Assembly: GCA_900618425.1 (NCBI GenBank)
Contig: UZAN01039811.1
Location: 47,265 to 111,264, forward strand
Source: Echinostoma caproni
Taxonomy: Eukaryota; Platyhelminthes; Trematoda; Plagiorchiida; Echinostomatidae
DNA: 64,000 nucleotides
Direction of reading: 5' to 3'
The position numbers were made by a program, and so were the translations under genes. Below the pieces are notes generated by a model that did not search any database, was not told where the DNA came from, and saw nothing but the letters and a program-made list of their open reading frames with translations. Shown here piece by piece: positions 46,501 to 59,763 of the stretch (positions within the stretch are counted from its first letter, which is position 1; each line of letters begins with the position of its first letter).

Positions 46501-48045
46501 CTGTTCCGCATTTTCCCAGACTTCATCCCCATCTGACTCTCTTCGTTCCCAGGATGAAAACTGAACCGCAGATCACCCCTTTGTAGCTGAAATCTGTACC
46601 GTTTAGATACACGGTCGACCGTGTACTAGTTGCTCTTTTTCACTGGCTACAAATGTGAGATGTATCAAATATGATACAAAATGCAACCATTAGTAAGGGG
46701 AAAAAAACAACCCATGTTTTCCTCTCGAACGTATAATCAACAGTGTTTTCTGTTTTCTTTTCAAATTATTTATTCAAAAAATCTGTTGACGATTAAATTG
46801 TACGTGGCCTTTTGTATGCCATCTGAAGAAAACAGGGATAGGTACAATGGTGAAAAACAGTCGCGAGTTGTTAAACTCAAGTTGACGACTCTCAGATGAC
46901 GATGTATACTGATCGATCACTGTTCTACGGGTGACGAGGGGGGGATTAATCCGACTGTGAATTGTGATGAGGGGCCTCTAAACCGGTCGCGCGAATTCTT
47001 AGCACCGTCAGCAGTATTACACATTGGTTGAACTCGATAGAGGCTTTCGTCATTCTATCTCATGTGATGATTATTTGCCTCTGTTGTGGGAGATATTTCC
47101 CGGTTAATCCGATCCAAGCGAGCAATCCTACTTTCTATTATTTGCCTCCGGTAGAACGTTCAAGAGACTGTAGTCAAAAATCCGGTAGATCGTCTATGTT
47201 GGGGAATTTTTCAACCCTCATATAAACTGTAAAGGCATGGCTATGAGTTTTCGAAAACAATTGTTCGCTTGAAATTGTGTTTTGAATTTTGCTACCCTTT
47301 GGTCAAACGTGTAATTTGTACTCTTTACCAGAGGTAGTTGAAGCAATTGTCCGAGCAAATGATGTCTGGACGACTTCCTGTTTCGATTGTTAAAAACGGT
47401 AAACTTACAAACTGATTACCGTTTTCAGGGTCCTGCTGAACTTCATGGAAAGAAGGCCTACTCGTGGATGGTAGTTTTTCCGGTAATCATATATTTCTCT
47501 TGAATGCAGTGGACAGAACAATTAAATTCCGTTTATTTTGTCCTAAGTACAGGGTTTTAAATTCAGGTTATAGTTGAAATCTTTTGGTGGAATTTAAATA
47601 TTCGGGCAAGTATTTGTCGATATAGTGAATCAAAAGTAGTTCGCCAAAAGATTGAAAAAACTTGTATTATTATTCTCATATCACATTTTATTAAAGTTTC
47701 CAGTGTTTAAAATAAATCTAATCCATACTGTATTCACTTTGATAAGGTTGATTATTTCTTTTTGACTAATGCTTTTCTCTTCAATTAGTTTTTTAGGCTC
47801 TAAACTGATACTGATTTTGTGCTAAAATATATAATAATAATAATACTTTTATTTCCGTTACACTGAACATGCGGGGATACAGTGATTTTTGGGAAGAAAA
47901 TGCTGACGATTCAAAACATCTTGAAGATATGACTTCGTTTTCGCTGTGTTATTATCATACAGTTATAACACAATATATACAACCAGTAACTGATAAGGAT
48001 TTACGAGGGAAATGCGAAAGTAATTAAATTATTCAACGATTTGTA
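43521..48045. other. no supported gene
   Basis: Only short frames. A plus-strand frame at 47028-47225 has a hydrophobic stretch (VILSHVMIICLCCGRYF) but no convincing splice sites. Confidence 0.3.
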
Positions 48046-48411
48046 TCATAATTGGCCCACAAATATTATATGCTCCGACGTTTCATGACGGGGCACTTGA
48101 GTGCTTGCACAAGTTGTTTTTTGAGCACATAAGGGGGATGTTTGTGGAGCCGGATCCTTACTGCACTCCACTATAGATAGGATAAGAAACCGCAATTCGG
48201 CCACGTTTACGATGTGATTAGTGTCGACAAGGTGCAACACGACCGCACTTGTGACTGATTTAATTACTCTATTTCTCAACCACGCAGGGTGATCCTCATC
48301 AAGTGTCCTGTGGAACTGTTTAAACATACGTAATTGGGCAAGATAGACGGCGGTGGTGGGCCTAGAATGCCCAACTTTCGGGTAGTCGTGTAGATAACCC
48401 AAGTCGTTCAA
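48046..48411 (-). pseudogene. Penelope-like C-terminal fragment
   Basis: A 121-codon minus-strand frame contains DEDHPAWLRNRVIKSVTSAV, VLHLVDTNHIVNVAELRFLI and SPLCAQKTTC. It matches the part after the GIY-YIG motif at 13500-13770 (HHPAWLSRG..., TETNHTVN..., PPFCAHEQ...). The YIG core itself is absent, so the copy is 5' truncated. Confidence 0.75.
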
Positions 48412-51400
48412 TCACTGCCTACAACCTCTTTTCGAACACTTTCACTGCCTCCGTTTTCTCAGCGTGATCAAATTTTCAGAAGAATCGTTAAAGGTGGATA
48501 AGCAAAGTTTTCATTATATTCTCATTCTAAAAGGAAGTAGTTACACATTCTCGAGTACGTGAGATTCAGTCTTCTACAGATAGAGTCAAACAATCTGAGG
48601 TGAGCTTCTAGTGTTTCTAAGTATCATCTAAGTCATCTTTTTTTACTGTGATTCGTCAATGTATTTGAAAGTACGTTTAGATATCACAAAACAATCAACA
48701 AAGCTAGCCCGATTCTCTTCATCAACCCCTGCAAATTACCTGAATGTGGAGGGTATCCAAAAGACGGTTCCTAGCACTTGATCGGAAGAAATAATTCAAA
48801 GTTATATTGTATGGTACGTGTGTAGTGTAACCTTACCTTGGGGAGGGAATTTAGTTAAAATGACTCAAATCATAAGTCTCATTGGGGCACAGAAATCTAC
48901 TCTTGATTTCTTTGATAGGAGAGTTTTCAGCAAAGCAGATTATTCTCTTAGAAACTCACAACCAGACTCCTTTATTAGTCCAAAGCCTGACGCTGGAGAC
49001 GGTGGTGTAGTGCTTCATCACTGATACATGGTCCCTTGAACAGGATATTTTGAAGTTTTTTCCTTGGGAGGATGGGTAAAGAGTGGGGGTGGTTTCAAGG
49101 TTTTCCATCCCCGCAGGATGAACTGGCTTCCACTGGCTCAGCAGCTTTACTGTAGCTCCGGACAATGTTTTTACCCTCTCTCTCTTTACATGGAGAGACT
49201 ATTAGTAGGACTGTCCTAGATGATTTAAGAAACACGCTAGGGAAGCGCCTTTTGGAGCAAGAGCATGGCCTCCTTGATTTTGGGATAAAATGAGTCACCA
49301 TAGCAACTATAAGGAAGACGATCGTTATCAGATGATCCGAGCAATAGTAAGCAATTTCGAATGGCTTTTCAAAACCAAATGAAAATACGCATTTTGAGGA
49401 CGGTGAATAAATTTGTCTTGAGAGGGCATTATCCAGAGTTGTTTGTGATCCCTTTTGGTATAGTGCGTTATATAAACAACAATTTATCGATTCAGAAACA
49501 ATCAAGGAATGTCGTAAAAACTTCTTGTGATGAGTATGTGTTTTTCTATGAATGTTCTCTATTGATCTCATCTATAATTATCACGCTTCACTTATCGACA
49601 TGAAGACATCCGCAACAAGCATCATTATCAAAGTAAGCGTCATCTCGCAGATCGAATCATATAGTATAGTGTAAATTATGAAATGCTGATATGTAAAGGT
49701 CTTCCCCTACACCCAAACATGCGTAACTGTGTGACACGATCAAGGAACAGATCATGTGACACCAATAGTAGTCTAAGTAAAGCTCTGTTGGCGGTTGCGT
49801 GATTGATTACCAACCGTCATGTGACCAATGCATGTTTCTAACTGGCAGAAACTGGTTTTCAGTTTGATCTAACAAAATGTCACCGGTCTGGTTGAACACG
49901 TTTCTTGATGGATTATGTTCTGCACTTAACTGTAGGAATGAAGTATGAAGGGGATTAGCCAGACGATTAGCAGAATGTTCAAATTTGTCTTGTCGGATGG
50001 AAAGTCATGAGTATTTCACATAGATTGACTTCCTAAATTTGAAACCTAGAAAATTGGGTTTATTCACACTTTCAGCAACAACGTTAGGGCATCAAACATC
50101 AGAGACAAATGTGTTTCCTCAAAGTGTAGCTCCTATCTGGTAGAGTTTCTTTCAGACGAGGTGGATGAATTATTCACAAAGATTAAAAGGAAAAACAAAA
50201 TCGATCGAATTTGTAAAGATAATAGTTGAAGCAAAACACAGGTAAATTGAATTTGTGGAATCAGAATGCCTTTTATTGGTGAAATAGATCATGATATGAT
50301 ATAAATCTTTTAATATCTCCGGGACTAACTCAATGCGGAATAGATGAAGGGACAATTTGATCTACGTAGAAAAATCACCGCTTTGTTTGCGTAAAACCAC
50401 CTGGATTCTTTGATTCCAGGGGCTAACTGGTACAATTCGCAAACGCTACGTAAATTGTTTTTCCTGGAACATATTTAACTGTAAAGTATAGAAGAGCGTC
50501 ATGGGGATGTTCTGGATAAATATTTAGGACGAATGTGTACACTATGCGTTGAAAATATTTTTGAAGCTTCAGAATCAGTTTCAATTCACCAGAGAATCAG
50601 AAAATTTGAAGACTGCTTTATCACAGACCGGTGGGTTACATTTATGGAATTTTTCTTTCAGAAAAAAATAAGGATGGAGAAGGACAAGGAATAAAGAACC
50701 TGTCATAAAAAACTTGATGGTGACTTACTAGAGCTTCTAGATTGATTTACTCACATTTGTGTATTTGATCCAGGCACAAAAAGTGTCCCAAATCTATCTA
50801 GTATAGCAAATTGGACAATGGAATTGTGTGCTCTGTAAAGAAGGACCGAATGAACCATCCATTGAGAATCAAACATGTAGGCAAGGCAAATACAACAAAT
50901 GATGAGCGAAATTTACTGGAGGGGGGGGGAGATTTTAACAATAAGTTGCCTCACCCTTTGAGGTGGTAATGCTGTATGCGGACTCAATTGCATTTCACCC
51001 CCTCCCTCAGAAGAACATCGTAGACTTTGAAGTAGTGTGGTCTGCAAGATTGGTCCCAAGGGAAAATTGTTTATAGATACGAGTTTAGTATGTTTGGCGA
51101 AATTCTTTGGAGCAATAAAGGTTCACAATGAGTATCAACTTCGTGAAACGGAATGTTTCCTGACCGAGTAACATCAGCTGGTTATTTGAATCAAAAGAAA
51201 ATTCTATGATTAGAAACACTTAATTGGAGGTAGATTCCATTTGAAACTATGATATACAGAATGGATAATGGGACTTTCAAAAACGTAATGGTGGTCGAAG
51301 TTTTTAGTGAAGAAATGTAGAGCGAATTGATAGTTCATTGATCTGAATCTATAGCCCTTCATGGTCAGTTCAACATCTGTCCACCTATGAGGTAATTTGC

Positions 51401-52395
51401 GTGTTCTACCACTTAGAAGCAGTGGCAATAATTTTGTTGAAGAATTTCACACTGCCCATTCCATCACACTATCAATAACTGGTAAATCAGCACTGTTGAG
51501 AATTGTGTGCGTATTATTTTTCGCCAGATTTAGCGAAATGAAATAGACTCGTGTTCGTTCGGTGACAAAAGCTCGACTTCATTTGTCTGACGGACTGACT
51601 TCAACTGAGTGTGTTGTGCACCATTAAGCGTAAACAATTGTGAGACGGAATAAAGCAAGACAGAACATCCGTGTATGAATCCAAACGACTCTACGTTTTC
51701 CCAAAAAAGGATTCAGATCTACTCATTAGAATGTGAATTTCGTAGTTAGTGAATTCACTGCATTGAATCGATATCTCGCCCACTGCTCCATTTTGCACCT
51801 TCCTTCATTTAATGTTAACCCGGAGGAAAAAAAATTCCAGTCTAATCCGGAAACTACTTTCTGTGGTACTGTGCTGAAGGAAATAATTTTTCCTACCGAT
51901 GAAAAAACAAAGTTCCATTTTGTGAACTCATTTGTCGATGTGCTCTCCCAAGATTCGATACATCATCCCATCTGGGGGAATGTGTCTGTTCTTAATTAAT
52001 TCATTAGTAATTCGCCGAAATGCTGGACAACCGCAGATGAACTTCTGTCTTGGTTCTGTGATCAAACGGCTACATTCGATGTGTATCCTTTTCGGGAGAG
52101 AATTCTACACAACCAGGTTACTCTTATCTACGGCAGTTTCATTTTGACCTAAAAGAAACGGAATTGCAGCTGTTTATTTTCAGCTACCTCGAAGAAAAGT
52201 CTACTTACTCCTCGACTGACATCAAAAGGTTTTGAATGTGAACCGACCGAATAGTAAAACCTTTGCCAGTGTATACATATAGTTTCTGTTTTGTGCGTCC
52301 AGCGTGGATTCCAATTTTATTTACCGCGTAAGCAAGGTAGTGCACTCGTTTATTTAAAGGATTACGAAAACGTCAACAATCATCCACAGTAAAAG
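48412..52395. other. no supported gene
   Basis: Several medium frames, the longest at 49095-49571 (minus, 158 codons), without recognisable domain or splice support. A nine-G run lies near 50922. Confidence 0.3.
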
Positions 52396-52441
52396 ATGCG
52401 GATCATTTTACTTTTAGTTGAGTTTGCCACATCATATATGG
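52396..52441 (+). CDS. candidate first exon with signal peptide
   Basis: ATG at 52396 begins MRIILLLVEFATSYM, a compact hydrophobic leader, then a donor G|GTAAGA at 52442 (phase 1). A short leader exon followed by an intron is common for secreted proteins. No matching downstream exon could be joined with confidence. The frame at 53180-53352 (ESLIFRWKVESFFLSQTADG, then CKARSMNKTTSW) is a possible partner. Confidence 0.25.
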
Positions 52442-53859
52442 GTAAGAATTGGTTACAGAGGTCTCACATTCTGATGGCTAATATGTGCTCTATGACCACG
52501 GAGATGAGATTCCGGTTTACGTACAAATAAACTGGTTTCAGGTTCATGGTTCGATTGAACTCTCATAACTGCATGATGCTCTGGATATTCCCAAAACCAA
52601 ATGATGGATGGTCTACAATTGAGTAAAATCGGTCGACAGCAAAGTTGTTCATACTTCATCGAGTCCCCTGAACAAACCTCCAATAGAAATTACACAGCAA
52701 AGACAAAAATTGATGCAACGTTAAACCGCCCAAGGTATGTGCCATGTGAAAAAAGGCTGGAAAGATCGAGGGACAACGAATTTGGGCCTCAGCAATGCGT
52801 AATTTTGTGTTGGCCACTTGGCCTTCACAATGCTTAGTTTTATTTCGGAGATCTGTTCGTTGGAAGGGCAGACAGCCCATCCTGGTTTGCGGGTTCAAAA
52901 AAATGATATTTTCCTTGGTCGTCTAAATGTGCATGATCACGCGCACGCTAAGTAAACTGACAGCATAAAATAAATCATTATTGCACCACTCTTTCAATAA
53001 TTCAGTATGTTTATCTCTAACCGATGGAATACCCCGATTACCAAATCTTTTTGTCGGTAACTCTGATTGATTGTTGATAATGTTGCACGAACGGGTGTGC
53101 ACCTGGTGATAGATTTGTGTGGATTGTCCCGAAAGGAGCACCAAACGGCTGTTTCTTCCTTCTCGGAATCAATCTTCTGAGCGTGTGATCATTATGCCCC
53201 TTCCAGGAAACGAATCACTGATCTTCAGATGGAAAGTTGAAAGCTTTTTCCTGAGCCAAACTGCCGATGGATACACTCTCAAGTGTAAAGCTAGATCAAT
53301 GAATAAGACAACATCTTGGTTTCATTCATGCGACTCAGGATCTGTGTATTAATCTAATTATGTTCCCATCCCGGCTCAGACATGAAAGTAGTAAGCATTC
53401 CGGATGAGCGTCAACAAGAACGAAACAACTGCCCAATGCTGCCTCTCCATCAACCCCTAGGCACAACTGCACCAACAAAAATGCGTTTGATGTCACTGAA
53501 GTAGTAACGAATTCCCCACGATAAGACTCTCACACATACACACATGCTGATATCTGTGAATTCACATAAGCCAAACCGCGAACTCGAACAATCATTTAAT
53601 GTGTTCCCGTTGGGAAAACCCGACGGATGGTTCTTAACGTAATCCTGATTTTTAAGAAACCCTCATCATTTGGGAACACAAGGGCATTTACTGCTTCCAA
53701 AATTCAATTGAATTACCTGATGAGCACATGAAGGTTGGCTTGCTCACAAACTACTTTTGCAATGTCACATGATAGTTGAATGACGCGGTGAGTCACCACC
53801 AGGTGCGTTAGCATGTGCAATGCCTACCCCTTTTCGAAGCTGAAAAATACTAATCGGTT

Positions 53860-54079
53860 TGCAATGAAAATGACTCAGCCACCAACGCTTTTAATTTCTG
53901 GCAAAAGGTTATCTTGTCTGTTAATCATCTGTGTGTTGGCACACATTCTGAAGCACGTCAATTGTATAAATCTATCAGATTCCTTAATCATGTGCTCGGA
54001 TTTCAACCCATGCCTTTATTCTTTCTGTTACAACAGGTTCAAAGCACAAAAGTATTTGAATCGATTCAGGTTGAATTAG
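53860..54079 (+). CDS. possible GPCR last exon
   Basis: The plus-strand frame encodes RLSCLLIICVLAHILKHV (hydrophobic, TM6-like), a short loop, LIMCSDFNPCLYSFCYNRFK with the NPxxY motif of rhodopsin-family TM7 followed by a basic stretch, and a TAG at 54077-54079. The FxxCWxP motif of TM6 is missing and the loop is short, so it could be a divergent flatworm receptor, a pseudogene or chance. The acceptor is uncertain (AG at about 53907 is one option). Confidence 0.3.
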
Positions 54080-57000
54080 TGTGTGAATAATCAGGTATAC
54101 AGGTATTGATCAAACTCTGTTTCTGTCACTTTTCATTCATTTTATAGTTTTGAAGGCAAACAAGAAAGTTAGCGCATGTTTCACAACCGTTCAAAAGGAT
54201 GACGAAAAACGGAATGACGAACAAGCTCGAATTTACTCATTCGTAAACATGCGAATACACCAAAATATACTTATCAGTTGTCAAATATGAAATCGTTTCT
54301 GCGAGGGGACAACTCACATCACATCTTGGAACCGGATATGAGATTCGCGGGGATTGCCATTCTTTTTTCGTTCATCTTATCGTTGAGATTGGTTGAGATG
54401 GGTGATGTGTGAACCATGGGAGCTTGGGTGCTTTCACAAATTATTTTAGGCGCACGGAGAGCGTTGTGCGAATGAAGCCCTAGGAATCTATCTTACTGAT
54501 CCAGCAAAAGCCCTTTACAGGAAGCAGATTGTGTTAGTTACGTTCATAGTGTGTTAGCTGTATCAAGCTAGCCAATCTACAATTCAAAAATATCATTTAG
54601 TTTTTGTTTTCCATTTCTAAAAAGGATCTTATATTTTGGTGGACGAATTTGAACTTGCATGCCGCATGTCGCCTAATGCACAGAACGAACTTCATCTACA
54701 TATCGTCTGTATAGCACTTAATCCTAAATTGGTTATTTGAATTCATTATTTTAGATTTTGAACATAAAAAAATCAGCAAGCAACAGTCCCGGCGGTAATC
54801 CCGTGACCACACTAGCCATTTCCGAATAATCCTGCTCGTTGGACGTTGGGCGTTCAGAACTAAACCAGCCATTTCAGGCCATCCCAATAAAAGTCCATCT
54901 CACCTTTGTTACACAATAGTTTACTCTTTCTGACGAATGCAAGCGCCCCCCCCCCTGTTTGTCTAAAACCATTCTGTGAAAGCTCCCATGCTCCCATCGC
55001 CCACACATCTTCCGTCCCGAGTAACCTCGATGATCAGCAGAATGAGCAAATAGATATAAGATCCCTGGGAATACTATATTTGGTCTCAAGATAAAACCAA
55101 TCTCTGAAGTGAATCTTCCACTCCTCAAGACAAACAATTTCGATCACTGATGTGCTTCGGGATGTATTGGCTTGAGTACGAATCACTGTATCCGAGCTTG
55201 TTCGCCTTAAGTGCTGTATTTGCAGTGTGCTCGGGACGAATGCAAATCATAAAACAAACCGACAATTGCTTGAATGTGTAAAGGATTTTGCCTTCAGATT
55301 TCACAACTGAAATTTGGCAAAAGAAGTAGCTTAGGTACTATTATTTGACCCATAAAAGATGTATTCATTCATTTACTTCCTTGTCTACATGGATGCAGAG
55401 CAAATCATCACACTTCGTTGCAAAAACTAATGGCAAATAATAATTATTTATTTCAAACCAGTCAATTTGGCCTTAATAGAAAATTTATAATAATTAAATA
55501 AAATATTTTGAGAACGCATTATATTTTAAGTATCTAGAAAAATTAGTTTACTCGAAATATGAATTTGAAATTTGCATTGAATAAAACGAAAAGGTAATCT
55601 TATCCAAAATATCAAATTTTCGACGATTTTGAATTATTCTGTTAATAATAGAACTATGAAAATCGTGAAAGTCATTGGCAATTCGACCAGAGCGCTAACA
55701 CAACCGATTTATGTTTCTTAAGGTGTTTTACAATAAAATACAATTCTGTTTCAAAAACTGATCTGTCTGAAAATGCCATCGGGAAAGCCTGTATACTAGT
55801 GAGTAGTATAAATCGAAATCCCTAAACATTGAGATCGAGCAAGACAAAACAGAAATTAGCGGTGTCACAGATAACAAGGGAAGCCGACAAATATATTCTG
55901 TGTTCTCAGCTCCTTCATGAGTGCTTAGGCATTCTTGTATAATGAGAATTTTCTTGCTTATTATTCGGTCATGATAAAATAATCCGCTTTCTCAGTCAAA
56001 ACCCCTCAGCAGTGTATTCTCAATCAGTGATAACCATGCTAATATTCTATAGTTTATCCCAAGTAGCTCATGAGTTTCATAATCATACAACATTAACATC
56101 GAACTAAAAAATATTTTTTCTAACTAGTTTTCTTGAACGAATAAATAATTTCCCCTCGCCCTCTGAGTTTCTGGCAAAATAAACAGAAAACTCCATGATT
56201 ATTTTAGCAGTACAGTAAATTATACCAGAGCAAAATTCATCAGAGATCAGTTTTTCTGTTGCGACCAAAAATGAGTTTATCATGGTCTCGAGGTGTGTAT
56301 ACACGCGGGAACAAATGTACCAGTCTTATTGTCCCTGTTTCGTTGACCTCCTCACCCCACAAACACACTCCGAAAAAGAAACAATGTTATGCTGAATTCC
56401 CGTCACCATGTGACCTTTAGCTGTCACATACGAGACAGACCAAACGATTAGAGCTAGACCAGTCTGATCGTCCTCGCTCGTATCAAGAGAAAATCTTCTG
56501 ATAAACAAAAGGCACACTTTCGTCTATCTGTCAATCATGCATTAACTTTTAACAAACGAGAATGACTCAATTCTGCCATGCATTGATGCACCTGTCAGCC
56601 CTTTGTGTAGTGGGAGCTTAGTGTGAAAAGGTGAATTGGGAAAATAGGCTTGCAGATTTTATCCAACCCCGAATATACTCGGGGTTCGCGTTTTTATCAC
56701 ACGAATCTGCACAATAGACTGAAGTGTAGAAGAATCGCTAGATGTTGAGGGGGAACAATTGTGGAGAGATCATGAGTGAGGGAGAGAGTGGCAGCAACTC
56801 TGCGTGAACAGCGCCAGTTAGATAGCATTACCAGTAGGTATTTGGATTGATATAAATCCCACTGAACAGAGCCGAGCAATTGATTGCGGTAAAGACCGTA
56901 TCAGAATTTCATTGAACACTAATCATCTTGGGTCATCCTCCCCCGGCTTCGTTTCGATTACTTACATTTTTGGTGATAAATACATTGTGCTATGTAGATT

Positions 57001-57261
57001 TCAGACGACTAAAATAGTGGCATGTGTGATTCGAATATTGAAGTTATAATCAGCAAAGTTGTGTGTCTTCCCCAGGGTCTCCCTCGGACTATAAGTAACA
57101 ATCTTTCTCGAGGCTTTAAACAGGTTCTGATGTGCATCAGTGGATCGATGTGATTAATTCAAAGCGACAGTTTTATTATGCCCACCTTTCTGCCATGTAT
57201 TCGCATGGATTTCCTAGAAAATCACGAGGAGTGAATTGTCTGATATCTTCCATACAACAGA
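54080..57261. other. no supported gene
   Basis: AT-rich, with a very AT-rich core at about 55430-55640. An 11-C run lies near 54946-54956. Nothing convincing on either strand. Confidence 0.35.
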
Positions 57262-57470
57262 TTCGAAGCCAGTTTTGACCGCTCGCCGAACATGGCAACA
57301 TGCTTACAAACGTTTCATCACAAGCTGAGGGGATATCTTCAGTGCTTGTGAGGTGAAGCTGGTGGGGAAACGTTTGCAAACAAACTACCAAGCCCAGCGA
57401 ACAGACGAAATTAAATTCAGTCCATCAGAGTTACTGATTTTTAATACTTTTTCAGATCTTAAGTCAACAC
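57262..57470. mobile_element. PLE terminal-repeat palindrome
   Basis: Inverted terminal-repeat copies meet at about 57350: left CAAACGTTTCATCACAAGC, right GGGAAACGTTTGCAAACAAA. They are followed by the outer repeat sequence AGCGAACAGACGAAATTAAA and GAGTTACTGATTTTTAATAC, matching the ends at 28740 and 37130. There is no body between the arms. A possible target-site duplication (CAGATTCGAAGCC/CAGATCTTAAGTC) matches only 9 of 13 bases. Confidence 0.65.
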
Positions 57471-57879
57471 ATACGTATTTCACTCATGTATAAAACAATC
57501 ATCAGTTCATGTCTACCTACTTCATTCTGTAACGGCAAAACCAAAGTAGACTTGAGAGTTGAGGGGCAGAATTAAATACTGCCCCATAAGTGATGTCGAT
57601 TTTCATCGCTCCGAAGTCTAGTCAGTCAAGCCAATGATATCGATACTTTTCTCACTCTAGGCATACGTGCATTTTAATACCAATCCGTCAATTAAGGACC
57701 CTCTTCTGATTGCCCGAATACTTCGAACAAAGTTACTGAACATTCACCTTACTTTCCATTCTGAATCAGGTGGAAATAAGGTTACAAAGCGAATGCTTGG
57801 CTTGAAGATGCTTTGAATGTATTTTTACTCTAAACCGTTCCCCACCTCCCTCCGACAATGTACAGATTTATGAAAAGCC

Positions 57880-58545
57880 AATGAAAGAGTCAGTCAAGTG
57901 AAGTACTTAAGTGTCGCACTTGAAAGTAACCTTCGCTGGTACCCAAAATGTTGCTCGTAAGTTGAAAGTTCTCTCTTTTCAGGTAAGAAGACTGCTCCAC
58001 TTCTGCTCTGTCGGTGATAAACACTTTCGTTCAGTAACATATCCTCCCTATACCCCTGTAATTTTCCCTGGTTTGCTGAAAACTGATTTAAAGTTTCTGA
58101 GGTTTGACCTCTCAATGATCAGCCATGTCTCCCGAGTTCCGTTATCTGTTCTGATTGGCACTATATGTAATGCCCATATTGATGCGTGCTTGAAGTTTGC
58201 TGACAATATCCTATCCGATTGCACCCGTCCTCTACACATTGACCTGTGTGCCTGCAAATCCCCATCCCTCCACCCGTTCTAAGTACAAACTTATCCCGTC
58301 TCGCATATCCGCCTACAGAAACTCTTTGGTACTCTATCTGGCCTGGATACTGACCGACAAGACAAGTGTTCGTTCTGAGCTTCCTAATGCAGTTAGTAAT
58401 TAACTCATATTTGTGTACGTTCTACGTCTCACTTTTTCATCTCTTTTTTACCAGAATTGTAACGGTGGTCTATTCTTTAGATGGAAACTTGTACATAACT
58501 CGCTAAAGCTTCAATACAATACACTACAATTCAATACAATACAAT
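57880..58545 (+). pseudogene. CR1-like retrotransposon 3' end
   Basis: Frames spell the C-terminus of a CR1-type protein: KYLSVALESNLRW, KVLSFQVRRLLHF, DKHFRSVTYPPYTPVIFPGL, NAHIDACLKFADNILSD, LCACKSPS, SKYKLIPSRISAYRNSL and WILTDKTSVRSELPNAVSN, then a stop near 58400. A 3' untranslated region of about 110 bases runs to short ATACA repeats (58505-58545), which mark the 3' terminus of such elements. It is 5' truncated, as usual for target-primed insertion, with at least two frameshifts. The homologous but older copy is at 30880-32020. Confidence 0.85.
58505..58545 (+). repeat. ATACA/ATTCA short tandem repeat
   Basis: Imperfect pentamer repeat at the 3' end of the CR1-like element. Confidence 0.75.
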
Positions 58546-59763
58546 GCTGTGCACATATCGGAATATCCAACTTTTCAGCTTTTGTTTTTGCTCTAGAAGG
58601 CCAAACACTACCAAAGAGACGGTGCATTTTCTTGGTGTGCTTTTACCTACCTGTTTATTTCTTGTGCTTCATATATCCCTGTTAGTCCACATAACGATAG
58701 CCTAATAAATAACGGGTTGCTCTTTCACTTTCGAACTGCTGAGGACGCCGAACATGCCTGCCCCATGCCATATGTGGATTACGGCCAATTAATACATATC
58801 AGTATAGTTTACGAGTGTAATCAAAGTTCAAGTTAGTAACCTTCAGGAAATGGATAAATTTAAGCACAAGCCTAATCGGTTAAAGAGGCTTAAAAGTGAT
58901 TCTTCTGCGAAAGTGAGGTGCTAATTTTTTAACCCATGGTATAACCCTACGGTCGTAAATCTCCAAGTAAAGGTGGATCCCTCCATGAAACCCCATAGTA
59001 ATTTTCGTAGCTCACCTATCAATGAATTTGAAGTATTAAACTCGAGATTGTAAAGTGTTTTAACTTGTTTGTGTACAATTTTCAATCTATTCGTGATCTC
59101 TTGAGAGAAAAAAGGACTAAATGTCCTGAGGAAATCATTTACACACTTGTAGCTTTAATTTGAAATGGTTTCTGTGCTGTGCGTTAACCACAAACTATAT
59201 TCTTGAAATGCAACCATGACGACATCTGGACAGTTTCACATTTAGGAGGGGAAAATAGCCACATTCGAAAAACACTACCAAATGAACTCTGCCCGGGTAC
59301 CCAACTCTGTTATCTATATTCAATACTATCCATATCTTGTGGTTTATATATGCAAATATTTTTCATACGCCGTAGATGCTCACAACAAAATATCAGTTCG
59401 CTCATAGTGATTTCGGTCTTTGAACCCCCTTCAATTTTTTTCGGGTATTGTAGTAGGGCATCCCAGGTCAGCAGTTTATTCTCCGATTTCCCCACAAAGA
59501 AGTAACCTGTATCGCAGGATAAATGATTCACAAAAGTTCCAAAACCCAACTGCTTCAGACTTATTTGATTTAAAATTTATTCTCCAACTCAAGAAAAATT
59601 TGGCAGTTTTAATTCAAGGAGGAAAGTAGCTCAAAAAAAGTTGATTCCCAACTTGCGATTTGCTCGATTTGTTTCGAAACAAACATATTCGAAGATGCTT
59701 TCGTCCATAAAGTAATGAGGAACCAAATTAACCCTTTTCGTGCAGCCTCATCAGTATTGGAAA

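Noticed and set aside
49095..49571. 158-codon minus-strand frame
   Set aside because: No recognisable domain, no splice signals, uneven composition; possibly repeat-derived, not supported as a gene.
56320..56365. Minus-strand GTGAGGAGGTCAACGAAACA as hammerhead core
   Set aside because: First core base is wrong and helix II would be too short; judged coincidence.
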